Positions 50,947-60,076 of a DNA stretch of 64,000 bases are shown here, piece after piece (positions within the stretch are counted from its first letter, which is position 1; every line of letters starts with the position of its first letter). Made by a program: the position numbers and the translations under genes. Below the pieces are notes generated by a model. It made no database searches, was not told where the DNA came from, and saw nothing but the letters and a program-made list of their open reading frames with translations. This DNA comes from Pedobacter sp. V48 (GTDB lineage: Bacteria > Bacteroidota > Bacteroidia > Sphingobacteriales > Sphingobacteriaceae). Location of the stretch: NCBI RefSeq assembly GCF_000523515.1, contig NZ_AWRU01000006.1, positions 623,557 through 687,556 on the forward strand, given 5' to 3'.

Positions 50947-53900
50947 TTACTGCATTACTACATGTGGAGTAAGCGGTTTTGGATTAATTTTAATAGTTGC
51001 AGTACCTGTTTGTACATTACTGCATTGAGTTGAACTCGCATCCATTACGCCTAAGAGGTTATAACTAAGAATTCCTTGAACACTAGTTGAAACTTGAATT
51101 GTAATAGCATTGTCTCCAGATGCTGTAGTGATCGTCGAACTACTTCCTCCATTGATGTTGTAAGTGAAAGTGTAGGGGCTGGTTCCATTTGATCCAGTAA
51201 ATGTTATGCTTTGCGTTGCCTCTCCCTGACAGACTGTTGCTGTCCCTGAAATGCTTGCGTTTGGCAGGGGATTCACAGTTATTACTACTGCCGCAGCTGA
51301 AGAACATCCTGCATTAGTAACAGTATAGGTGATCGTAGTTTGACCTTGAGCAATTCCTGTTACGACACCACTTGAATTTATTGTCGCCTTTGTATTATCG
51401 GTACTGGCCCAAGTTCCACCACTAACAGAATTTGACAAAGAAATCGTTTGATTAACGCATACTGAAGAGTTTCCTGTGATTGTTCCAGGACTTGGCACGG
51501 CGTTAATGGTAATACTTTTTGAAGCGTAATTAGTACATCCGGTTGTAGGGTTAGTTACGGTATAAGTTATAATGGCAGAACCTGTCGCCACACCCGTTAC
51601 TACTCCACTGGTACTTACGCTTGCTTTCGTAAGGTCACTACTTGTCCATGTGCCTCCTGTGGTTGCATTTGATAATAGAATGGTTTGTGATACGCATACA
51701 TTAGAATTTCCTGTAATATTTCCAACTGAAGGAAGTGGGTTAACCGTTACTGCAACACTTTGATCTGTTGAACAGCCATTTTTGGTATACCTAACCCAGT
51801 ATGTGGTGGTACCCAATGTAGGGGTAACGGTGGTGGAACTTAGCGCTGTGCCACCCTGTGTTAATGACCAAATATATGTTCCACCGGCAGTGCCATTATT
51901 GTCTATTGGATTAAGTGTTACTAGATCTAATGACTGACCGTTATTACATACAGGTTGCGGTGGTATAGTTGCGAGTGAAGGTTGAATGTTAATTGTTACC
52001 GTCACTGCGCCTCTACCTATTAATTCACACCCAAATCTTACGGGTTGTATATAAAAAGTATGATTACCAGCGGGATATGAGCTTGTATTAATCGTTGAAC
52101 CTGCGATTATATTACCTCCAACAGCAGCATCATACCATTTAAATGTTGTACAGTTATCTAGTGGGGTGGGTAATGCTATACTTTCTCCCTTACAAACAGT
52201 AATCTTATTATCATTATCGGGAGCAGCACTCAGCTTTGTGGAAGTTATTCGCTGAACTTCATGAATGTTAATGGATGTTAATACGTTTGCAACGCCTCCG
52301 TAAAGGATCTCGATCCTGTCATAAGGCTCCGGGGTAGGTGCCAAAACTATCGCGGCTCTAGTATTTCCAGCTAACAGTTTTATACTTAAAAGAGTACTTG
52401 TATTATCAAGAGCTGGCCCAACTGGAGCGCTTCCTAAATATCTTTGGATGGAAAAACCTGTAAGGAGGTTTACACCTAATAAAGAGGAACCCGTTGAGGT
52501 AATGATTTTTAACGAATCACTAGGCAAACTTGGACTTGAGAAAATAATTTGTTCTCTGGCTTGTGCCACTACGCCAGCTCCACTCAACATCGTGGCATAA
52601 GTGTTTAAGTCCCCGTCTACTGATTGCCAGGGATTATTTACTCCCACAGTTACCGTTAAGGCACCTATTCCGAGATCCTTTACTCCATAAACTATATCTT
52701 CAACATCTCCTTTGGTACAATCCACAGCAGGCGTTGATGTAGAGTAATAAGCATCAAATACCCTAGCTGTTTGGGATAAGCTTAACAATGACCCTAAAAT
52801 TACTCTAACTCCATCGTAGCCTTTAGGACCCGTATTATCTGACGGAATTAAGGTAAATTCAAAGGTGTTGTCTCCAGGTAGTAGCTTTAGTAATGAAGTG
52901 TTAACTATCTGAGGCGTTCCTATTTCTATAGGATCTAAGACACCGTTCTTTTTTATACCTACTACCGATACATTTGAAGCAAGTGAAAGCAAACCAGAAC
53001 CAAGTCCAAATTTTATTGTTGCAGGAGTCCCTGCAGCAACTGTATTATTCCAAAATACGTTCTGTGTAACAGTTCCTATTCCTAGTAAACCTACTGCACT
53101 TGTTAGGGTAGAATTTGTTTTAGGATCGCCATCTGCGGCAAAAGAATTATCCGAAACGGAGCCTGTAATAACGGAAGACCATGTTGAACTATTTCCATAT
53201 ACTCTTTTAGTTAATGGTGGGCAAGCGCTGGTAGAGTACACTGAAAATGAAACAGTCGAAGAATTACTACAGATGCCATCGTCGGCAATAACTTGGTAAG
53301 TATAAGTTCCAGGGGTAGAAAAAGGCCCAAAAGTTGGATTTGGTCCTGTAGATTTTAATGAACCAATGTTATCATACCATTTTATCGTGGATGCAGAGGA
53401 AGTGGCCGTAAAGGCTACTGTGCCACTCGTAGTAATTGTTGTTGCAGTTTGTGTTGTACTAAGTGTTGGGAGTGGATTTACTATAACTGTAACAGGCGTT
53501 CTCATTGAAAAGAATTGACCTGCATCGGCAGCTTCAACATAGTATGTTGTATTCGCTATTAAATTTGGCGAATAGGTAGTTCCAGTATTTATCAGGTCTC
53601 CACCGGTTGCAGCGGTATACCAGTTATAGGTTAAGCCAGCCACCGGGGAGGAGACAGAAAGGTGGGCTTGGCTTCCACTACAAATAGTGGTTCCAGTTAT
53701 TGTTGGGGCAACGATGTAAAAAGCATAAAAAATATTTGCGGTATTTGTCCCTGCTATTAGAGGAGGGGTTACTGTTGCTCTTACTGCATTATAAGTTTCA
53801 GTTGGTCTGATTGTTAAGTATGTGTCTGCGTTAGCATCTGTAACTGTAGATATGGTGGAAGAAGTTGCCGTGTTACCGTTAAAACCAGCATTACTTCCTT

Positions 53901-54225
53901 TATATGCTTCTATAGTTAAACCACCTCCTAGAAGCGAGCCATTATATGAACACTTTACATATATAGGTGTATTTGGAAGAATGTTTGACGCAAAGATCAT
54001 TTGATTCCATGCCGGAGGATCTGAGAAAACAAGACTTGAGGCCTTAAGATCCGTAGAATTTGTAAAATTAAGATCCGTAGAATTATTGGGACTCGTTACC
54101 CCAACAGTACTATTTCTTGGGATTGTAGCATAAACTCTTTGCCCCTTAACTTCTCCCCTCAAAATCACCAACATCACTGTTAACAGTAATCCTAAAAGTG
54201 GAGCATATGAGCGATAAAGTTTCAA
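50947..54225 (-). CDS. Large secreted Ig-like repeat protein (adhesin-like)
   Basis: This 1092-residue protein has a signal peptide (LLGLLLTVMLVILRG) and a string of beta-sandwich repeats: Ig-like domains with TYNWYTAATGG and FKWYDAAVGG motifs, two BIG_2-like units near residues 830-980 (GGTWTSSDLTKASVSTSGVV and GGTWASTDNTKATINSSGVV), and a final unit ending IKINPKPLTPHVVMQ. No C-terminal sorting domain is present. The start is TTG at 54225 because no ATG lies between the upstream stop and the signal. It leads the operon that ends with CHU_C and PorP/SprF. A role in adhesion or gliding is inferred from repeats and context only. Confidence 0.87.
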   Translation of the reverse strand: MKLYRSYAPLLGLLLTVMLVILRGEVKGQRVYATIPRNSTVGVTSPNNSTDLNFTNSTDLKASSLVFSDPPAWNQMIFASNILPNTPIYVKCSYNGSLLGGGLTIEAYKGSNAGFNGNTATSSTISTVTDANADTYLTIRPTETYNAVRATVTPPLIAGTNTANIFYAFYIVAPTITGTTICSGSQAHLSVSSPVAGLTYNWYTAATGGDLINTGTTYSPNLIANTTYYVEAADAGQFFSMRTPVTVIVNPLPTLSTTQTATTITTSGTVAFTATSSASTIKWYDNIGSLKSTGPNPTFGPFSTPGTYTYQVIADDGICSNSSTVSFSVYSTSACPPLTKRVYGNSSTWSSVITGSVSDNSFAADGDPKTNSTLTSAVGLLGIGTVTQNVFWNNTVAAGTPATIKFGLGSGLLSLASNVSVVGIKKNGVLDPIEIGTPQIVNTSLLKLLPGDNTFEFTLIPSDNTGPKGYDGVRVILGSLLSLSQTARVFDAYYSTSTPAVDCTKGDVEDIVYGVKDLGIGALTVTVGVNNPWQSVDGDLNTYATMLSGAGVVAQAREQIIFSSPSLPSDSLKIITSTGSSLLGVNLLTGFSIQRYLGSAPVGPALDNTSTLLSIKLLAGNTRAAIVLAPTPEPYDRIEILYGGVANVLTSINIHEVQRITSTKLSAAPDNDNKITVCKGESIALPTPLDNCTTFKWYDAAVGGNIIAGSTINTSSYPAGNHTFYIQPVRFGCELIGRGAVTVTINIQPSLATIPPQPVCNNGQSLDLVTLNPIDNNGTAGGTYIWSLTQGGTALSSTTVTPTLGTTTYWVRYTKNGCSTDQSVAVTVNPLPSVGNITGNSNVCVSQTILLSNATTGGTWTSSDLTKASVSTSGVVTGVATGSAIITYTVTNPTTGCTNYASKSITINAVPSPGTITGNSSVCVNQTISLSNSVSGGTWASTDNTKATINSSGVVTGIAQGQTTITYTVTNAGCSSAAAVVITVNPLPNASISGTATVCQGEATQSITFTGSNGTSPYTFTYNINGGSSSTITTASGDNAITIQVSTSVQGILSYNLLGVMDASSTQCSNVQTGTATIKINPKPLTPHVVMQ

Positions 54226-54308
54226 AGTTATGAGCGGTAAATTAGTTTAACCTATACTACCTGTGAATAATTTTTAGGACAAAAAAGTTATCTGGATGTA
54301 TGGTATAG

Positions 54309-54316
54309 CAAACTTA
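54309..54316 (-). promoter_or_regulatory. Candidate -7 element of the adhesin operon
   Basis: Minus-strand TAAGTTTG fits TAnnTTTG and is the only such match in the 644-base gap. No well-placed -33 box is seen. Confidence 0.4.
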
Positions 54317-54719
54317 TTACAGTTCTTTCAATGATTTTTGTTCATTATATTCAGTTTTGGTTTCGTTTAGGTTACTATTTAACGGAGAGAAATGGAAGTC
54401 AATGAGAGTTTTTAGTTCTTAAATAATTGTAAGACAGTTTGTTTTGAAGAAGTCCTGATTTTGTTCATTTTATTCAATATTCAGGCATAAACAAAGTATT
54501 ATGCACTTGCATATTCCGTCGAGCAATTTTCTTCCTAAAGTATACTAGGGGGAGTAAATTTTCGTTGAAAAACCGAAATCTGCGTATCAATGTCAATGGG
54601 GGACTTTATTACAATTTTTAGAGAATAAAAAGCGATAATCTTTTTCTTAAGTGTCAGTTAATATGACTAGAAAACCGTACGCTTCATTGAGTGTTGGGTG
54701 CCTTGATTTTTTATAGGAC

Positions 54720-54747
54720 AAAATTGCCGCAATTTTACAGCAATTTT
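54720..54747. repeat. Palindrome plus third half-site (AAAATTGC / GCAATTTT)
   Basis: AAAATTGC-C-GCAATTTT at 54720-54736 is a 17-base palindrome. A further direct copy of the right arm, GCAATTTT, lies at 54740-54747, 11 bases from the previous one. This three-half-site arrangement is a possible operator. Confidence 0.6.
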
Positions 54748-54869
54748 GACTGTTTAGCTTGAGTGTTATTAAGTCATACTATATGTGACTGAATCTAACT
54801 CCGTTGACAATGAGAATTTTGTTTGAATCAAATTTTAACGGTAAGTTTTAAACGTGAAAATCTGTTCGA

Positions 54870-55349
54870 TTAATTGGGATCGATGCTGATGAAATACTTT
54901 ATTTGCCAGCTTTGGGTTTTTTGCGCTTGTTTATTTGTGGGTTTGTCCCATGGCGGATACACTCTAATTCCTCGTTTTCCTGCCTCCTTGTTGCTTGAAA
55001 TGATTCCCTGGTCGATAAGAATGGATTTTGGAAAGACAAATAGTCCAAAGTTATGCACAGTTCTTGAGCCGATTACCATGAAATCTATTTCGTCCGTTTC
55101 TTCAAAGGGCTGGGTTACGCCTTGCTCATTTCTTCTCCAAATTGCAACAAATTGACCTACTTTTTTAGGGGTAATTTTAGAAACCCTAAATTCAATAGTT
55201 TTTCCTGGTAGTTTAAAATTGCGTGCTCCATAGTCTGCATTTTCTCGTGCGCTTAGCTCTCTAAGCTCACTACCATATTTGGCGTATACTTCTTTTTCAG
55301 CCTCATAAAAGTCTTCATGAAAAATTTTTGATGTAGTGTGCTCCTCCAA
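54870..55349 (-). CDS. MepB-family protein
   Basis: The 159-residue protein matches the MepB family: YGARNFKLPGKTIEFRVSKI, VGQFVAIWRR, ETDEIDFMVI, GLFVFPKSIL and RGIRVYPPWD. MepB was first found as the third gene of the staphylococcal mepRAB locus and its function is unknown. Here it is alone, without a MepA pump or MepR. The start appears to be TTG at 55349; the frame holds no ATG nearby, and a candidate -7 box, TAAATTTG, lies at plus 55368-55375, leaving a 12-base leader. It looks like a cytoplasmic single-domain protein. Confidence 0.88.
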   Translation of the reverse strand: MEEHTTSKIFHEDFYEAEKEVYAKYGSELRELSARENADYGARNFKLPGKTIEFRVSKITPKKVGQFVAIWRRNEQGVTQPFEETDEIDFMVIGSRTVHNFGLFVFPKSILIDQGIISSNKEAGKRGIRVYPPWDKPTNKQAQKTQSWQIKYFISIDPN

Positions 55350-55367
55350 AATAAATTTATTATTCTA

Positions 55368-55375
55368 CAAATTTA
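55368..55375 (-). promoter_or_regulatory. Candidate -7 element of mepB
   Basis: Minus-strand TAAATTTG fits TAnnTTTG; its position supports the TTG start of the MepB gene. Confidence 0.4.
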
Positions 55376-55584
55376 AACTTCTATCATGAATAATTGTTGT
55401 AGGAGACAAGATGTTATGAACAATACCTAAGTCGTTTTCTATTAGGTTATTAGATTTGTATTGATACAGCTTAGCCTTATGTTTAATAAAGATGCAGGTA
55501 CGTTCTGTTTTTTAAATGTACCATTTGAGATTAAAGGAGCGGGTGTTTGTTTTTATTTTAGAATACTAACTTAAAACTATAAAC

Positions 55585-56895
55585 ATGAATTTAATTGAAA
55601 TGATAAAGAATGAAATAGGCAGTGATGCGATTTCTTCTTTAAGTCAGAAAGCTGGCGTAACCGAAGATCAGGTTCAAACAGGGCTTTCAGCAGGTATCCC
55701 GGCTATTTTAGCGGGCATCCTAAAAAATGGGGCCAGCGGTGATACAGGCTTTCTAGGCAATATCTTATCCGGTGTTACCGGTTCCGGCAGTGACCCTGCA
55801 GATTTATTAAATGATGATCGGGATTCTTTATTGGAGAAAGGCAAATCTTTGCTGGGTGGCTTATTTGGTGGCGATACGAAAGCAGTAACGGACGCCGTTT
55901 CCTCTTCAAGTGGCTTAAGTGGTGCAAAAACTAAAGGTTTGCTGGCCATGATCGTTCCATTAATAACAGGTTATATTTCTAAGTTAATGGCCAGTAAAGG
56001 GTGGAGTATCTCCGATTTATTAGGTAAGATCTTTGAAAGCAAATCAGCTATCACTGCAGCACTACCAGCTGGTTTAAGCGATTCTTTAGGTTTGGCAAGT
56101 ATTAATATTCCAAAAGTTGATAAACCGAAGGTAAACGCGCCAAAACCAGATATCCCAAATGAGGTAAAATTGCCAAAAACAAACTATGCGGAAATAGAAA
56201 GACCTAAATCGGGCGGTAGTTTTTTAAAATGGCTAATACCATTGCTTGTTATTTTGTTAGGGGCATGGTGGATTATGGGTAAATCTGGCTGTAATAAAAC
56301 AGAATTGACCAATGTTACTGATTCTTTATCGGCTAATGTTGACTCTGCGGGTACGGCAATAGATTCTGCTGCCGATGCAGTGGTATCAACCGTAGCAGGT
56401 AAATTAAATGAGGCAGGAGATTTTGTTAAGGATCTGGGCGCTAAAATCAGCAAGAAATTACCAGATGGTACAGAACTTAGCATTGCTGAGAATTCTGTAG
56501 AGAATAGCCTGATTTCATTTATTGAGGATAAGAATAAACCAGTTGATAAAACAACCTGGTTTACATTTGATAGGCTGTATTTTGAGACTGGAAAAAGTAC
56601 GCTAAAAGCGGAATCTCAGGAGCAATTAAAAAATATAGCTGCCATTTTAAAGGCCTATCCAAATGTACGGCTGAAAATGGGTGGTTATACCGATAATACA
56701 GGTGATGCTGCTGTAAATCAGAAGATATCTAATGAACGAGCAAATACAGCAATGCAGGCGTTGATTAAACTGGGAATAGATGCCAAACGTTTATCTGCCG
56801 AAGGTTATGGTCAGGATCATCCGATAGCGAGCAATGATACTCCGGAAGGCCGGGCTCAAAATCGTCGAATTGATGTGCGTGTAACACAAAAGTAA
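55585..56895 (+). CDS. DUF937 and OmpA-like fusion protein
   Basis: This 436-residue protein joins a DUF937 domain (residues 1-150: MNLIEMIKNEIGSDAISSLS, then GLSAGIPAILAGILK), a Pro/Lys linker (KVDKPKVNAPKPDIPNEVKL), one transmembrane helix at about 215-232 (LKWLIPLLVILLGAWWI), a helical spacer, and an OmpA/MotB peptidoglycan-binding domain at 325-436 (FDRLYFETGKSTL, GYTDNTGDAAVNQKISNERA, ASNDTPEGRAQNRRIDVRV). The topology suggests an inner-membrane protein with DUF937 in the cytoplasm and the OmpA domain clamping peptidoglycan. DUF937 (YidB-like) has no known function. Confidence 0.92.
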   Translation: MNLIEMIKNEIGSDAISSLSQKAGVTEDQVQTGLSAGIPAILAGILKNGASGDTGFLGNILSGVTGSGSDPADLLNDDRDSLLEKGKSLLGGLFGGDTKAVTDAVSSSSGLSGAKTKGLLAMIVPLITGYISKLMASKGWSISDLLGKIFESKSAITAALPAGLSDSLGLASINIPKVDKPKVNAPKPDIPNEVKLPKTNYAEIERPKSGGSFLKWLIPLLVILLGAWWIMGKSGCNKTELTNVTDSLSANVDSAGTAIDSAADAVVSTVAGKLNEAGDFVKDLGAKISKKLPDGTELSIAENSVENSLISFIEDKNKPVDKTTWFTFDRLYFETGKSTLKAESQEQLKNIAAILKAYPNVRLKMGGYTDNTGDAAVNQKISNERANTAMQALIKLGIDAKRLSAEGYGQDHPIASNDTPEGRAQNRRIDVRVTQK

Positions 56896-56908
56896 AATAC
56901 AATTTGAT

Positions 56909-56954
56909 GCAATAAAAAGACCCGATTGAATTTTCAATCGGGTCTTTTTATTGC
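56909..56954. terminator. Bidirectional terminator with a 21-bp perfect stem
   Basis: Arms 56909-56929 and 56934-56954 (core AAAAAGACCCGATTGA) are perfect complements around a 4-base loop. The A-run and T-run on either side of the GC core serve both the OmpA gene and the converging pseudogene. Confidence 0.9.
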
Positions 56955-56966
56955 TTTCTATTCTTG

Positions 56967-57968
56967 TTATAAAGATTCTATTGTAGCTTTAATCGTTTTC
57001 TCTAAAGCGCGCTGTATTGATTCTTTGTATGCAATGAAATTAGCCTGACGAGTTTCGTCTGAATCGCTCTCTCTAAGAGATCTTTTTCCAGTTTTTACTT
57101 CCTGTAATTCATTGTTGTATAGATCACTAAATGTTTCCGGTTCTTTGTTTTTTAGTATCCTTACAGTATGCGAGTACTGCTCGTGAATATCGATTAGAAT
57201 TGCTAAATTCTTCTCGTCATAAATGCTTATGCCGACTATTTTTGTTGATAGCTTTTCAAGCTTTCCTCTTTCTTTTGCGTAACCCATAATTGTTGCAATA
57301 TACCAGTTCTGGTTCAGAATTATACTATAGGTGAAAATGTCTATCAAATAGCTGCTCGATCTTTAGTATTGAGATTCGGCCTTTTCTGCCCGGACAAACC
57401 TCTTTCTCAAAAAAATGAGGAGCATAATAGTCCAGTTTTTTTATCTCGTTTTTTGTGATCAGATAAAGGTAAATCCCTCCGCCATCGTAAATATAATTTC
57501 CAGTTCTATTGCCAAGGCTATCAACACATGCATGGCCATCAACTGAATCGTCGGCTAACTGCCAGGGGGTCTCTCTACCAATGTTTTTCCAAAAATTAAG
57601 CAGTTTTTTAGGGCTAAAATAAACAGGTTGGAAATACATATTTACATCAATTGGCACTAAATTAACAGCAATATAATTCCTATGCCGAATTTTTAATCCT
57701 ATAGAACGTGGAAGTTGGATTCTCTTATCTAATTTGGGCGGGCTTTATAGGTATAGGCTGTTATAGTGTCCGCTTTTTTGCTTAAAATGTAATAGGGTGA
57801 TAGTTGAACCGAGTAGGGCTCATACTGAAAAATAATTGTGCTGTCGGCATTTGCCTGAAGAAATAATTGTAGTGCATTTGGTTTATCTTCTTTTTGCGCC
57901 AGCGTTACAAAATAAATTGAGCTTAGAAGGGCTACGAATAAAAGGGGTCTGAGATTCATTAAATTCAT
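56967..57968 (-). pseudogene. Exported protein of unknown function, broken by two frameshifts
   Basis: Three short frames on the minus strand read as one protein. Frame 1 (57968 to about 57735) starts with a signal peptide (MNLRPLLFVALLSS, cleavage after TLAQ) and ends at a stop just after YTYKARPN. The next frame continues without a break in sense (KLDKRIQLPRSIGLKIRHRN, then NMYFQPVYFSPKKLLNFW) and would be restored by one more base in the T-run at 57733-57735. It stops at 57325 after FDRHFHL. The third frame (TYSIILNQNWYIATIMGY, then KLEKLSTKIVGISI) is restored by removing one base of the nearby TTTT. The total span of 1002 bases is exactly 334 codons, as two cancelling indels predict. I recognise no family. 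Confidence 0.72.
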
Positions 57969-58084
57969 CAATAAAGTTAAAGAAACACATTTTCATGGTA
58001 AAAAGGAACTTTTGAGGCATTTACTTGTGAAAGATAATGTCGGCAATTTGACAATTGAATTTCAAGAGTTTAGAATTCTCTTTT

Positions 58085-58092
58085 TATCTTTG
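58085..58092 (+). promoter_or_regulatory. Candidate -7 element of the DUF4833 gene
   Basis: TATCTTTG fits TAnnTTTG and ends 18 bases before the ATG at 58111, which supports that start over the upstream in-frame codons. A TTG at 58055-58057 is too far (27 bases) for a standard -33 box. Confidence 0.5.
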
Positions 58093-58110
58093 AACCCTAA
58101 TACTTTACCA

Positions 58111-58698
58111 ATGAAAACCGCTAAATTACTAACCCTCAATATACTGTTGCTCTTTAGTTTGTTAATCACAGCAATAGTGAATCCCATACCTGCATTTGCT
58201 CAGGCAGTTGATAAAAGTGATCCTTCACCTTTAAAATTTCCAACTCCAAAAGGAATTGCCAATCAGCTTTTTTATCTGCAGAGAGACCCTAACACCAACA
58301 CCATCATCTGTGAATTAAATGCGGATAAAAATGGAGAGGTGGACAGAAATGAACCGATTCTTGTGTATTGGATCCGTTATGGAGATGAGGGCGAGAAAAA
58401 GGATTTAAGCTACATTCAAAAGAAATTTGCATATGGTATTCAGGCCAAAGAGATTGGGAGAGATCACTATGAACTAAGGTTTGTTTCACATAAAAAGCTG
58501 CCGATGTATTTGCTGAAATCTGAGCACGACAAGAAATTCCATGTTTATGTAACGGTTAATAACAAAAAGATTCAGCTCGACAGGATTTTTGTGAGGATTG
58601 AAGGCGGTTCATTTTGGCTGCCAAATGTTAAATATGTGGAGCTAAAAGGTGTAAACACCGAAAACAATGCTGCGGTTTTGGAGCGAATAAAAGTTTAG
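58111..58698 (+). CDS. DUF4833-family secreted protein
   Basis: This 195-residue protein has a long Sec signal (LLTLNILLLFSLLITAIV, cleavage near AFAQ). The mature part matches the DUF4833 pattern: LFYLQRDPNTNTIICELN, NEPILVYWIRYGDEGEKKDLS, QKKFAYGI, KFHVYVTVNNKKIQLDRIFV and a final SFWLPNVKYVEL strand. Function is unknown; the all-beta pattern suggests a periplasmic binding or structural role. The ATG at 58111 is chosen because it places the signal peptide at the N-terminus and lies just after a -7 element. It converges on the phosphoesterase gene 17 bases later. Confidence 0.85.
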   Translation: MKTAKLLTLNILLLFSLLITAIVNPIPAFAQAVDKSDPSPLKFPTPKGIANQLFYLQRDPNTNTIICELNADKNGEVDRNEPILVYWIRYGDEGEKKDLSYIQKKFAYGIQAKEIGRDHYELRFVSHKKLPMYLLKSEHDKKFHVYVTVNNKKIQLDRIFVRIEGGSFWLPNVKYVELKGVNTENNAAVLERIKV

Positions 58699-58715
58699 CA
58701 AGTTAAACTACTAGT

Positions 58716-59945
58716 CTAGCTCTTTAAGCTGTATTTTCCTGCTTCCGAGCCATCGTCCTTAAGCATAACCAAATCAAGTGTTTTATTGTCTGCTTTTACT
58801 TTAATAAGCGTACGTTTCCCTTCTTGTGGTCCGCCGCCTATGATAACAGGGTAGGGGTGTTCTGCAGATGGTGGCCAAACACCATAGGTATGTGTATGTC
58901 CGGAAATTACAATGTCTACTTTGTACTTTTTAAACAATGGTGCAAAGAGTTCTCTGCAATGCATTGGCCCGTGCCAGTCGCCCGAGTGATACAGCGGAAT
59001 ATGCATCATAACCACACGGAACTTTGCTTTTTTATAAGCGCTTGATTTCATGATTTCTTCGAGCCATTTCGCCTGTTCTTTGCGGTAGCCATCAAAATCT
59101 ACTATTCCGGCATAAACCGGATGATCATCGGGCTTATCCTCGCCAGTATCTAATACGATATTGAAAACCGGTCCCCATTGGTAAGCGAAATACCCTTTGT
59201 CGTCTTTAGTAGAAAAATAGTCTTTTAGTTCACGAGAGAATTTTCCTCTGGTTTCGTGATTACCGCGGACGAACATAAATGGCTTTGTACTTGCAAATGC
59301 ATCTGTAGATGGATTAAGCATGTGGTCTATGATCTGTTGTTCGTCTTTCTGGAAGTCAAAAATATCACCGTTGAAAAATACGTAATCGTGATCTTCGTTG
59401 TTTAATTTTAGCAGATGTGGAATTGATGCCGGGCGATCGTGTATATCATTTAGTATAAGCCATGAAACTGTCTCAGGATTTGCTTTTGGTGTGCTAAAGG
59501 AGTAGGTTTCACTAGAAATGGTTTCTCCATATTTTAAAGAATAGGGCTGAAAGTCTGTGATTTCTTTAGACAATACACGGTAGCTGTATTTTGTATCTGG
59601 TTTAAGGTATTTTAATTTAACAAAGTTTATTCTGTTGTGGGCATCAACCAGACCGTCGGTTACGTTGTGGGCTTTTAGGTTTAGATTATTCCCTTCGCCG
59701 TATTCAACCCAGCTGTAACAGAGTTTGTTGGTAACCCACCTTATGGTCATACCATCTGCCGAAGGCAATTGGAGATAGGGCTTTGTTAAAAAGACATGCC
59801 CGTCTTCCGGGATGGCGGTAAAGGATTTAAGTACTTCGGCAGAACTGCTTCCTGGTAAAAAGGCCGCTAATGATCCTAGTATTCCTGCCTTTGATACATT
59901 GCCCAGAAACTGACGGCGGGGTAATGCATTGATTTCTTTTTCCAT
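58716..59945 (-). CDS. Purple-acid-phosphatase-like metallophosphoesterase with a Tat signal
   Basis: This 409-residue exported enzyme begins with a twin-arginine signal (LPRRQFLGNVSKAG followed by a hydrophobic stretch ending at SSA). An N-terminal fibronectin III-like domain (residues about 50-150, PSADGMTIRWVTN) precedes the calcineurin-like domain. Metal ligands are visible in LNDIHDR, FFNGDIFDF, RGNHET, MHIPLYHSGD and SGHTHTYG, and the set is complete for a two-metal site. The start is the ATG at 59945; the longer frame has no signal. It is probably a periplasmic phosphatase or phosphodiesterase. Export through Tat fits cofactor loading in the cytoplasm. Confidence 0.93.
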   Translation of the reverse strand: MEKEINALPRRQFLGNVSKAGILGSLAAFLPGSSSAEVLKSFTAIPEDGHVFLTKPYLQLPSADGMTIRWVTNKLCYSWVEYGEGNNLNLKAHNVTDGLVDAHNRINFVKLKYLKPDTKYSYRVLSKEITDFQPYSLKYGETISSETYSFSTPKANPETVSWLILNDIHDRPASIPHLLKLNNEDHDYVFFNGDIFDFQKDEQQIIDHMLNPSTDAFASTKPFMFVRGNHETRGKFSRELKDYFSTKDDKGYFAYQWGPVFNIVLDTGEDKPDDHPVYAGIVDFDGYRKEQAKWLEEIMKSSAYKKAKFRVVMMHIPLYHSGDWHGPMHCRELFAPLFKKYKVDIVISGHTHTYGVWPPSAEHPYPVIIGGGPQEGKRTLIKVKADNKTLDLVMLKDDGSEAGKYSLKS

Positions 59946-60028
59946 AACAAATAGGGTGGTGATGTTTTGATGGCAAGATACTAAATTGGAATATTTCTGT
60001 TTTGTAACATACTTATATTTTTTACAGC

Positions 60029-60062
60029 AAAAAGGTGTATCATAATCATGATACACCTTTTT
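60029..60062. terminator. Terminator between pgl and the phosphoesterase gene
   Basis: The 15-base perfect arms AAAAAGGTGTATCAT and ATGATACACCTTTTT surround AATC. On the minus strand the T-run follows the hairpin after pgl, so this ends the pentose phosphate operon. Confidence 0.88.
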
Positions 60063-60076
60063 TGTTTAGGATCTTA

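Larger units (their letters stand above)
54226..54869. other. Gene-free 644-base regulatory region
   Basis: This long AT-rich gap is upstream of the adhesin operon and downstream of mepB on the same strand. I see no convincing reading frame or RNA gene. It holds a candidate minus-strand -7 box, TAAGTTTG (plus 54309-54316), which would give a leader of about 80 bases, and a cluster of AAAATTGC/GCAATTTT half-sites at 54720-54747. Its length suggests regulation of the surface operon from a distance. Confidence 0.6.
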
